Source of the DNA: Candidatus Ozemobacteraceae bacterium
GTDB taxonomy: Bacteria > Muiribacteriota > Ozemobacteria > Ozemobacterales > Ozemobacteraceae
Reading direction: 5' to 3'
Assembly (NCBI GenBank): GCA_035373905.1
Contig: DAOSOK010000070.1
Span: 1 to 11,832 of the forward strand
Length of the DNA stretch: 11,832 bases
The first letter of the stretch is position 1. Each line of letters opens with the position of its first letter. Of the stretch, positions 5,677 through 11,832 are shown piece after piece. Position numbers and translations under genes: made by a program. The notes under the pieces were generated by a model. The model had not been told where the DNA came from, did no database searches, and saw only the letters and a program-made list of their open reading frames with translations.

Positions 5677-8600
5677 CTACCATTCGTAGTAATGGCTTGC
5701 CCCATCGGTGGTTTCCTCACTGCTGGGCAGTATTATTTTTTTTGCGGCATTGAATGGAGTCGGCCGTTTCTGACCAGACAGGGCGTGTTTCTCGAGTTGT
5801 ATTCCGTCGAACCAGACGGAATAGGAAGCCGTAAGTGGCGAATTGTTCCTGACCATGACATAGTTCCAGCTTGCGATCGCGGGATCGTAGGTATAATCGA
5901 AAGCGACATAGGTGCGGTACCAGGGAAGACCACTGGGATAGCTCGCGCTTTTGACGACCCGTGACTCGACAATTCCGATATCGGCGGCGGGGGAGCCGGT
6001 CATGGTAATGACGGAGGTGGATGCAATGGAAATTCCCGTTTTCCCGACCAGTTTATAGCGTTCATCGACACTGAAGAACTCCAGTGCGGCCGATCCGGAA
6101 CCGGGGCAAATCCAGGCTGAGAGAATGAACCGGTTTCCCGGAGCCGGATCTTTGAACGTACCGGTGGCCACTTTCTGGTAGAGGCTTGCAGCTCCCAGTT
6201 CGGGATCCTTGACGAGGAAGGTCAGCAGAACTGAGTCGGAACAACCCGCAAAACCGGCATGTGCGTAATCTTTGAGAGTCTGATTACCGACATAAGAGCC
6301 GGGGTGCCGTTCGACATCGATGGGGGCGACGGATATTCTGCCTGTGCCATACACACCCGGATTGAGCGGGTAAGGCGTGCAGGAGAAGGACGGTGCCGGA
6401 AGTTCCACTCCTGTGAAGCCTGGCATGGAGAGGACACTCGGTTCCCAGGTGAGATAAAGCTGAACATTGCCTGCGTTGTATACTTGAAAATATATATATG
6501 TGTTCACTTCGGTGCCCGCAGGGGCGCTTGCCGTCAGTTCCGTTGGAATGATCTCCAGAAGCGGATACTCCGCTACGTTGATCGATACATCGAACTGGTC
6601 CGAAGCCTCGAAGGCGTCGATCTCGCCATCGTCGTCGTCATCTTCAAATGCCGTCATGGTGGCGAGATAATTGCCGGGTGCCTGGAATTGCGGTATGTCG
6701 ACCGTTACGATGCAGGTTTTCTCGGCAGGACCGGAGTCGATCGTAAATGGAATGTCGGAAATTGTCATTTCTGAAAGTGGAAAGCCGCTTCCTCCGGGAG
6801 AGATGAGCAGTTTGCCGTTGGTGATCGGAATCGCCGTGGTATTGGTCAGCTTGAGAGACGCCGTCGGGCTGGTTCCCGGATTATGCGGACCTGCGAACGC
6901 GACAGGAGACTCGGCGTCGATCTTTTTTTCTCCGACGTCGAGCGTGACCGTGAACGTTGCAAAAGGTTCATCGGCGTCCCAGGAACTGTTGTTGTTGATG
7001 TCGACATACACTTTCTGAAGACCGCTGTAAGGGCCACCGTCGCCCTGGTCTTCCAGCACGCTGACATTCAGTGTCGCCAGAAAAGAGGCGCCTGAAGGGA
7101 AGGCGGCCGGCGTCGTAATCTGAAAGCTCGGAGCCCCGATGGGAGAAAGTTCTGCACCGACTGCACGAATGGCCAATCCGGTCAAATCCGTGTTCCCGTC
7201 ATTTTTTATTTCAAAGGCTGCGGATTTCGTCTGGCCTTTCGGAATGAAACCCAGGCCCAGGGATTCCTGGACGACGGCGATCGTGGAATAACCACTCACG
7301 CCAAGCGTGATTGTCATTTCGTCGGATGCTTCCCCGGCATCAGGCAGGCCGTTCCCATTCTCGTCGCTCCAGGCTTTCAATGTTCCTGTATAGGTTCCGA
7401 CAGCCGTGCCGGCTGGAACCTGCACGTTCCAGGTGCCGGTTTTATTTTGTGCTGGATTTAATGTGGAGAAGACGGCTGGCGACAAGGTTACATACGCTTT
7501 TGGAATCGTGTTCGAGCCGTCAACGAGGTCTGTCTTCATGACGGCGACCGGTTTTACAAGAGTCAGGGTTCCTGCATTCGTGACCGTATAGGACACCTGG
7601 GCAGTTGTCTGAGTCGGGAACGCACCGTTCAACTGGGTCGTGTCTTCGACGATATTGAGCGAGCTTGTACCGATGCTGCATTGAATGACGAACTTATCCT
7701 GAGGTTCGCCGGCGTCCCGAGTTGCGTCGGTGGAATCAAACAGCCAGCAATACGATGTTGCTGAATAATCTCCGCCAGGCTGCCCGGCCGGAATCGTGTA
7801 TCCTAACGAAGCGATGAATATCGCCCCGGGGGCGACGCTTGCCGGCGCCAGAAGAGAGTAGAAATCCGTGGTGATCATACCCTGCGGGGAAATGAGATTC
7901 TGTTTTTCCCATTTGAGATTATTCAGCTCCGTGCTTCCTGTATTGCGGCACAGGAACGAAATCGTGCCGACACTTCCCGGCTGAAGGTTGCCGAGCCAGA
8001 TCGTTGAATTGCTGACGTCAACGGCACCGGAAGCCAGAACGGTGACTTGAACGGTGAAACTGGTGATAGGCTCGCCGGAGCCATACAGTTGATCATCATT
8101 CAGATCTTCAAATAAGGCTTGTATTCCGCTGTAAGTCCCCGCTGGAATGCCTGCCGGCACATAGAGAGACAGGCTGGCTATTCCCGAGTTACCCGCTGGA
8201 ATGGAGGCCGGGAGAAGGCAGGAGAGGTTTGCAGCGGGAATAATGTCGCCATTCCATTCAAGATCGGCCATGACCAGATAAAGATGCGCAAACGCCGACG
8301 AATAGCCATTGTCGATCTGAAGGTCTTTACTTGTGGTCGAGAAGTTCGGGAAGCAGTTTGAAAAAGCGACCGGGTCAGGCGTCACGGTCATGTCGGCTTT
8401 TTTGTCGACGACGTTGAGGAGGACCTGAAACGTGTCGGTCGCCTGGTCGGAACTCAGGGTAAAGGTGGCGATGACGCTCGTGTTTTTCTGGCTTGGATCT
8501 ATGACTGTTGATATATATGCAATCAGAATGCCGTCCGTGGCCAGGGTGGCGGTCTCGGACGGGGTGATCGTGATCGGTTTCTTGAGGGGGTTGGGGTCGG

Positions 8601-11600
8601 ACGTGATCGAGGTTTGGCTGAACTTGAGATTCGTCAGGTTGACGTTGCCGCCGTTGAAGGCCATAAGCGGAATGACCGAGACCGCGGAACCCTTTACCCA
8701 GGAGCCAAGGTCGAAAGAATCTTCGGTAATTACGAGAAGCTTCGTCTCCTTCACGGTAACGGAGGCAAGGAACTCCACCCGGGGCTCGCCGATGCCTGCC
8801 GCTCCGTTGGCAGGGTTGAAGTCGTCGAAGACTCCGCATGTGGCGATATAGTTCCCCGAAGGTGTATTGTATGGTATATAAAGAGTGATCGAGGCACTCT
8901 GCTCGGTGTTGGTTGCCACGCCGAAGCCGTTACCGGGACTGAAAATCATGTTCTCCCGGTCGATATGCGAAGATTCGGCTTTGCTCAGGTCCGCCGGTTG
9001 CCAGGTGACGTTCGTCAGATTTCCGTTCCCCGTATTTGTCACTTTCGGGGTCGTGACGGTTTTCATCCCGTCGCAGTCCATCTCGCCGAAATCGATCGGG
9101 TCCGGCGTGAACGCCAGGGCCCTGCCGATGATGGCGATCGAATTCGAGACGGCAGATGTGGAGGTGGAGACCTGGGAATTGATATCGATCCCGGTGGCCG
9201 ATGCGATCAGGGAGAGGCTGCCGGTGCCGGTGTCTTCCATGGCCTGGAAAACCCAGGTGAATGTAGCCGGAAAATCGGGGGTGATGCTGCTCGAGGCCGG
9301 CGTCGGGCCGGATACCAGGACAAGGCTGCCTGAGCTGTTTATCGTCATCTCCGGAATGGAGGGCGTCGTCGGAAACAGCGTCGAACCGCTGGCGACGGTG
9401 TTTCGGACGAACAGGGTCGCCGTGACGGTCTTCCCGACATCGACCGAAGCAGGTGTGATGGTCAATTCCCCGAGTAGTTTACCGGCGTTTTCCAGGGTGA
9501 AGTAAAGAGATGTTTGAAGGCCTCCCCCCGTGCCGTCCCTGATCAAATCCACCCTGTATGTGCCGGGTGTGCCGGAGGTGGTTGCGAAACTGTGCTCTAT
9601 CGTGGTTGTGGTCGTCGGATCCGGCGTGACAGATTCACTACATTGAGTTCCAGTCGGGTCGTAAATCCTGATGCGATAAATCTGGTTGTAGATCAGGCCG
9701 AAGAACTTGGCATAGACTGTCTGTCCGACATTGAAGCTGTATTGCGCGGGGGAATAGGAAGAGTTTGCGGAAAGCACTCCCGTAAAGGTCCCGACAGTCC
9801 AGCCTGCCGTTCCGCCGGTCACGGAAAACCGTGAAGAGGGATTGTCGGCCTCGTAGCCGCCGATCGATCCGGTAATGGTGTTCATGCCCGTTGGCGCCCA
9901 CTTGGAAACATCTACATGAAAGACGAATGTCGCGACTTCCCCACCTTCCAGCAGGAAGGGAAGCGAGCTTGGGGAGGCGATCGTCTGTGTGTGACTGGCC
10001 AGGCTGTGAGAGAGCGACGCCCCGTCGATGTATAATCCGACCGGGCCGGAGTTCTCGATGGTCATGCTTACGGCAAGATTCTCTTGCCCGAGAGTGACGG
10101 TGTCATACGATTCGCTCAACCCGGTGATGTTGATTTCCGGCTCGGCTTGGATTTCGCAGATATTGCTGGAAACGGTCGCAGCCGTCACGAGATACGACGA
10201 TGAAGAGGCATTTGCATCAAACCCGAATGCCGAAGCCTGGAGCTGAAAACTTCCTGTACTTGTTGCATGCAGGGTATAGGTGAAAACTGCCCCGCTTTCG
10301 CCGGCAACGTCCTGGCGAGCGGGGGTCGGCCCTGTGAGCCGGGTCGCGGTGCCGGTATTCGAGGGGACCCAGGTGAGAGTCGCCGGTTCGGCATCGAGAA
10401 TGGTGGCGCTGCCGATGTTCGTGACGGTAAGCGTTGCGATGAAATCCGATCCGAGGGTCACTACCTCCGGCAACTGAAGGGAAATGGCGGCCGATGCCTG
10501 GGTGCCGACCGTGAACGTGGCGACGCACCCCGTTTTGTTATCGGAAGCCTGAATGACTTCGACGCGCCAGGCTCCCTGCAAAGATGTGGAGGATAATTCG
10601 AGTTCGTCGTAGCAGGTACCGCTTGCGTCAGACAGAATTGCCGGATTGCTTAAAGCCACCGGGTCTCCGTTCGGGTTACACCATCGAAATCGAAATTCTT
10701 TGTTCGGGGTCATGTCCAGAGCCTTGGCGAAAACCCGATAATTCCCCTGGTTGAATTCACTGGCCTGGATGGTGCAGGCTGGATCCCGGTATGTCGAGAC
10801 GGCCTCTCCCACGATGGCCCAGACGGCTGGGGAGGCCAGGCCCTCGTTGTTTTCGGTCGGAACTTCCAGGTTTATATCGCGGTAGGTGATCGATGCATTG
10901 ATCTCGGCCGGGCCAAGGGGGGAAGAGGTGGAGACATCCACGAGATACCGGATTGTTTGGGGCGTGCCTTCGTAGACGATGACAGGAAGTATCGGTGGAG
11001 TTATATTTTCGTAAGAGCCCAGGCTGAAGTTGAGATCGGCTCCGTCGAAGTATCCTGCGGCCCAGTTGGGGGCGGTGCTGGTGGCTATGACGGTGATATC
11101 GACAGGGACTCTCTTTTCGCCACGATGAACCGTGGATGGAACAACGATGTTGGCTATTTCCAGTTTGGCAGGCGGGCGAACGATCCATGAATCGGTCAGG
11201 CTGGCAACGTTATCGCCGACCTGCCGCAAGCCGATGTCATGCGCTTCCGAGGCGGTGGCGTCGATCGTGGCTGCTCCACAGGGGCTGTCGGATGAAACTT
11301 CGACGCTGAACGTGGCCATGATGCTTCCATTGACCGGAATGGTGCGTGTGCTTGGCTCTTGAAGCGAACAGGTGTACTTGCCGAGACTGAATGTCAGGCT
11401 GGCGCCCCCGAGTGTGGCATCGCAATAGCCAATATTTTCGATTTCAATGCTGACCAGAATATCTTTCTGGGTGCGGGTAACGGACTTGCTCCCTTCGACG
11501 AGCGGCCGTTGAGCCTCGACTTTTTTTATCTGCAGTTTTGGCCGTTTGAAAACCGCCTCAACGGATTTTGGCGATTCTTGTTTTCTTGTATCGAGATCTG

Positions 11601-11832
11601 TAATGCAATACGTCGCAATCAACGTCGTTCCACCGAGTGTTGCATCACTCCAGGTCGGTGACGGTTGGGCGGTTATGGTTGCGATATTATCCCAGCTGCT
11701 GTCAGATTTTTGCCGGTAGATGGAATAGGAAGCCAGCTGTGGAACATCTGTCGGGCAGGTGCTTGCCGGCCAGGAAAGCGTTGCCGAACCATTGTTTGCC
11801 TCTGTGTATGTTTCCGTCGCCGTCAACCCCTG
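5677..11832 (-). CDS. Giant multi-domain beta-sandwich protein, probably exported; 5' end outside window
   Basis: 2051 codons are visible, with stop TAG at 5679-5677. The frame is open to the right edge (CAG GGG before a TTG at 11826), so the true start lies outside. I do not recognise the whole protein. By window residue: FN3-like end 1-98; A1 99-222; A2 223-341; B1 342-445; C1 446-564; A3 565-680; B2 681-783; C2 784-902; eight D modules 903-1876; C-terminal jelly-roll-like domain 1877-2051. The modules look like CARDB/COG1361-type Ig folds: ENIG or NTG turns, alternating strands, Thr/Ser/Pro/Asn-rich, with scattered cysteines that would suit disulfides outside the cytoplasm. I see no catalytic motif, membrane segment, LPXTG, PEP-CTERM or obvious type IX sorting tail; the protein ends in YYEW. 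Export is inferred from domain type, since the signal peptide would be upstream. Likely an adhesin, a surface-layer-like or a glycan-binding protein. Confidence 0.9.
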   Translation of the reverse strand, partial: QGLTATETYTEANNGSATLSWPASTCPTDVPQLASYSIYRQKSDSSWDNIATITAQPSPTWSDATLGGTTLIATYCITDLDTRKQESPKSVEAVFKRPKLQIKKVEAQRPLVEGSKSVTRTQKDILVSIEIENIGYCDATLGGASLTFSLGKYTCSLQEPSTRTIPVNGSIMATFSVEVSSDSPCGAATIDATASEAHDIGLRQVGDNVASLTDSWIVRPPAKLEIANIVVPSTVHRGEKRVPVDITVIATSTAPNWAAGYFDGADLNFSLGSYENITPPILPVIVYEGTPQTIRYLVDVSTSSPLGPAEINASITYRDINLEVPTENNEGLASPAVWAIVGEAVSTYRDPACTIQASEFNQGNYRVFAKALDMTPNKEFRFRWCNPNGDPVALSNPAILSDASGTCYDELELSSTSLQGAWRVEVIQASDNKTGCVATFTVGTQASAAISLQLPEVVTLGSDFIATLTVTNIGSATILDAEPATLTWVPSNTGTATRLTGPTPARQDVAGESGAVFTYTLHATSTGSFQLQASAFGFDANASSSSYLVTAATVSSNICEIQAEPEINITGLSESYDTVTLGQENLAVSMTIENSGPVGLYIDGASLSHSLASHTQTIASPSSLPFLLEGGEVATFVFHVDVSKWAPTGMNTITGSIGGYEADNPSSRFSVTGGTAGWTVGTFTGVLSANSSYSPAQYSFNVGQTVYAKFFGLIYNQIYRIRIYDPTGTQCSESVTPDPTTTTTIEHSFATTSGTPGTYRVDLIRDGTGGGLQTSLYFTLENAGKLLGELTITPASVDVGKTVTATLFVRNTVASGSTLFPTTPSIPEMTINSSGSLVLVSGPTPASSSITPDFPATFTWVFQAMEDTGTGSLSLIASATGIDINSQVSTSTSAVSNSIAIIGRALAFTPDPIDFGEMDCDGMKTVTTPKVTNTGNGNLTNVTWQPADLSKAESSHIDRENMIFSPGNGFGVATNTEQSASITLYIPYNTPSGNYIATCGVFDDFNPANGAAGIGEPRVEFLASVTVKETKLLVITEDSFDLGSWVKGSAVSVIPLMAFNGGNVNLTNLKFSQTSITSDPNPLKKPITITPSETATLATDGILIAYISTVIDPSQKNTSVIATFTLSSDQATDTFQVLLNVVDKKADMTVTPDPVAFSNCFPNFSTTSKDLQIDNGYSSAFAHLYLVMADLEWNGDIIPAANLSCLLPASIPAGNSGIASLSLYVPAGIPAGTYSGIQALFEDLNDDQLYGSGEPITSFTVQVTVLASGAVDVSNSTIWLGNLQPGSVGTISFLCRNTGSTELNNLKWEKQNLISPQGMITTDFYSLLAPASVAPGAIFIASLGYTIPAGQPGGDYSATSYCWLFDSTDATRDAGEPQDKFVIQCSIGTSSLNIVEDTTQLNGAFPTQTTAQVSYTVTNAGTLTLVKPVAVMKTDLVDGSNTIPKAYVTLSPAVFSTLNPAQNKTGTWNVQVPAGTAVGTYTGTLKAWSDENGNGLPDAGEASDEMTITLGVSGYSTIAVVQESLGLGFIPKGQTKSAAFEIKNDGNTDLTGLAIRAVGAELSPIGAPSFQITTPAAFPSGASFLATLNVSVLEDQGDGGPYSGLQKVYVDINNNSSWDADEPFATFTVTLDVGEKKIDAESPVAFAGPHNPGTSPTASLKLTNTTAIPITNGKLLISPGGSGFPLSEMTISDIPFTIDSGPAEKTCIVTVDIPQFQAPGNYLATMTAFEDDDDDGEIDAFEASDQFDVSINVAEYPLLEIIPTELTASAPAGTEVNTYIYFQVYNAGNVQLYLTWEPSVLSMPGFTGVELPAPSFSCTPYPLNPGVYGTGRISVAPIDVERHPGSYVGNQTLKDYAHAGFAGCSDSVLLTFLVKDPELGAASLYQKVATGTFKDPAPGNRFILSAWICPGSGSAALEFFSVDERYKLVGKTGISIASTSVITMTGSPAADIGIVESRVVKSASYPSGLPWYRTYVAFDYTYDPAIASWNYVMVRNNSPLTASYSVWFDGIQLEKHALSGQKRPTPFNAAKKIILPSSEETTDGASHYYEW
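5680..6204 (-). other. C-terminal jelly-roll, carbohydrate-binding-like domain
   Basis: The last 175 residues of the giant protein differ from the repeats. Features: YQKVATGTF, then FILSAWICPGSG (a CBM4/9- or LamG-like 'F-LSAW' strand), PWYRTYVAFDY, NYVMVRNNSP, and VWFDGIQLEKHA followed by RPTPFN. The 'W-D-IQLEKG...TPF' ending is common in jelly-roll domains of glycan-active and tail-associated proteins. It is probably the ligand-binding tip or an anchoring domain. The final 25 residues are polar and end in YYEW. The ligand is unknown. Confidence 0.55.
6205..9126 (-). repeat. Eight tandem D modules (about 116-127 residues each)
   Basis: Units, in transcription order: D1 9126-8746, D2 8745-8398, D3 8397-8032, D4 8031-7666, D5 7665-7291, D6 7290-6928, D7 6927-6568, D8 6567-6205. 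A typical unit has a start like TVTPDPVAF, then NxGNxxLTNL, then a PAGxPAGxYSG strand, then an acidic loop and a closing FTVxVxV strand. Loop forms: D5 DENGNGLPDAGEASD, D7 DDDDDGEIDAFEASD, D6 DINNNSSWDADEP, D3 EDLNDDQLYGSGEP, D1 DDFNPANGAAGIGEP, D4 DSTDATRDAGEP; it is lost in D2 and not recognisable in D8. The D-x-N-x-N-G-x-x-D-x-G-E form recalls the calcium loops of SdrD-B-like and dockerin-like modules. The role is probably a rigid, calcium-stiffened stalk. Confidence 0.75.
9127..11166 (-). repeat. Two copies of an A-B-C three-module block (about 340 residues each)
   Basis: Block 1 is 11166-10141 and block 2 is 10140-9127. Modules: A2 11166-10810 and A3 10140-9793 (DGA-L--SL, then VDVS, ending in W-VG); B1 10809-10498 and B2 9792-9484 (a GQTVYAKFFG-like segment, N-x2-(Y/F)RxR, a DPTG/NPNG turn, YRVDLI/WRVEVI); C1 10497-10141 and C2 9483-9127 (TATL-V-N, SGPTPA/TGPTPA, TFTW or VFTY, ASA-G-D-N). 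Lengths match module by module: 119/116, 104/103 and 119/119 residues. A further A module, A1, lies before them at 11538-11167. Similarity is at protein level; the DNA copies are strongly diverged, so the duplication is old or has been diversified. Confidence 0.7.
11539..11832 (-). other. C-terminal part of a fibronectin-III-like domain
   Basis: The first 98 visible residues of the giant protein have the FN3 pattern: SATLSWPAS for strand B with its Trp, LASYSIYRQK for strand C with Tyr, then TYCITDLDTRKQESPKS for strands F-G with Tyr. The domain seems to begin near the window edge, so more modules probably precede it. Confidence 0.6.

Noticed and set aside
5609..5683. N-terminal extension of the LpxL-like protein from ATG 5683
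   Set aside because: No Shine-Dalgarno, it overlaps the end of the giant gene, and it makes the protein longer than usual; the 5608 start gives the normal length. Not fully excluded.
6205..9126. Regular spacing of about 360 bases considered as a DNA repeat array or CRISPR-like structure
   Set aside because: The periodicity is in the protein modules; the DNA copies are diverged and there are no short identical repeats with spacers.
11824..11826. TTG at 11826 as the true start of the giant gene
   Set aside because: The frame is open to the window edge, the TTG falls at the start of an FN3-like domain, and no signal peptide follows; the start must lie further upstream.

Overview
This 11.8 kb window comes from a fairly GC-rich Gram-negative (diderm, LPS-making) bacterium. 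The evidence is a minus-strand block of lipid A and inner-core LPS genes: a late acyltransferase of the LpxL/HtrB family, the Kdo transferase WaaA, and three family-9 (heptosyltransferase-type) glycosyltransferases. I cannot fix the phylum. The giant modular secreted-type protein and the unusual small protein in the LPS block suggest a less-studied lineage rather than an enterobacterium, but that is an impression only.

Every gene I can support is on the minus strand, so transcription runs from right to left. Positions 11832 to 5677 hold the 3' part (2051 codons, 5' end outside the window) of one huge gene built almost only of beta-sandwich modules. By my reading the order is: a partial fibronectin-III-like domain; module A1; two copies of a three-module block A-B-C; eight tandem D modules of about 120 residues, several with an aspartate/asparagine-rich loop that looks calcium-binding; and a C-terminal jelly-roll-like, carbohydrate-binding-type domain.

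A 68-base gap without a visible terminator separates it from the LPS block: lpxL-like (5608-4691), waaA (4694-3393), a WaaC-like GT9 (3323-2349), a WaaF-like GT9 (2352-1315), a 132-residue protein resembling TY-Chap/YbjN chaperone-fold proteins (1321-923), and a third GT9 running off the left edge (926-1). Four of the five junctions inside this block overlap by 4 or 7 bases (ATGA or ATGTTGA), the arrangement of a translationally coupled operon. The one exception, waaA to the first GT9, has a 69-base AT-rich gap with a possible weak internal promoter.

Together the LPS genes would acylate lipid A (LpxL), add Kdo (WaaA) and extend the inner core with heptose or similar sugars (three GT9 enzymes). 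The role of the TY-Chap-like protein is unknown. The large protein is probably exported and surface-exposed. Its placement before lipid A/core genes permits a working idea that it is displayed with, or binds, the surface glycan, but nothing in the sequence proves this. I see no RNA genes, CRISPR arrays, insertion sequences or attachment sites, and no gene-free stretch longer than 70 bases.
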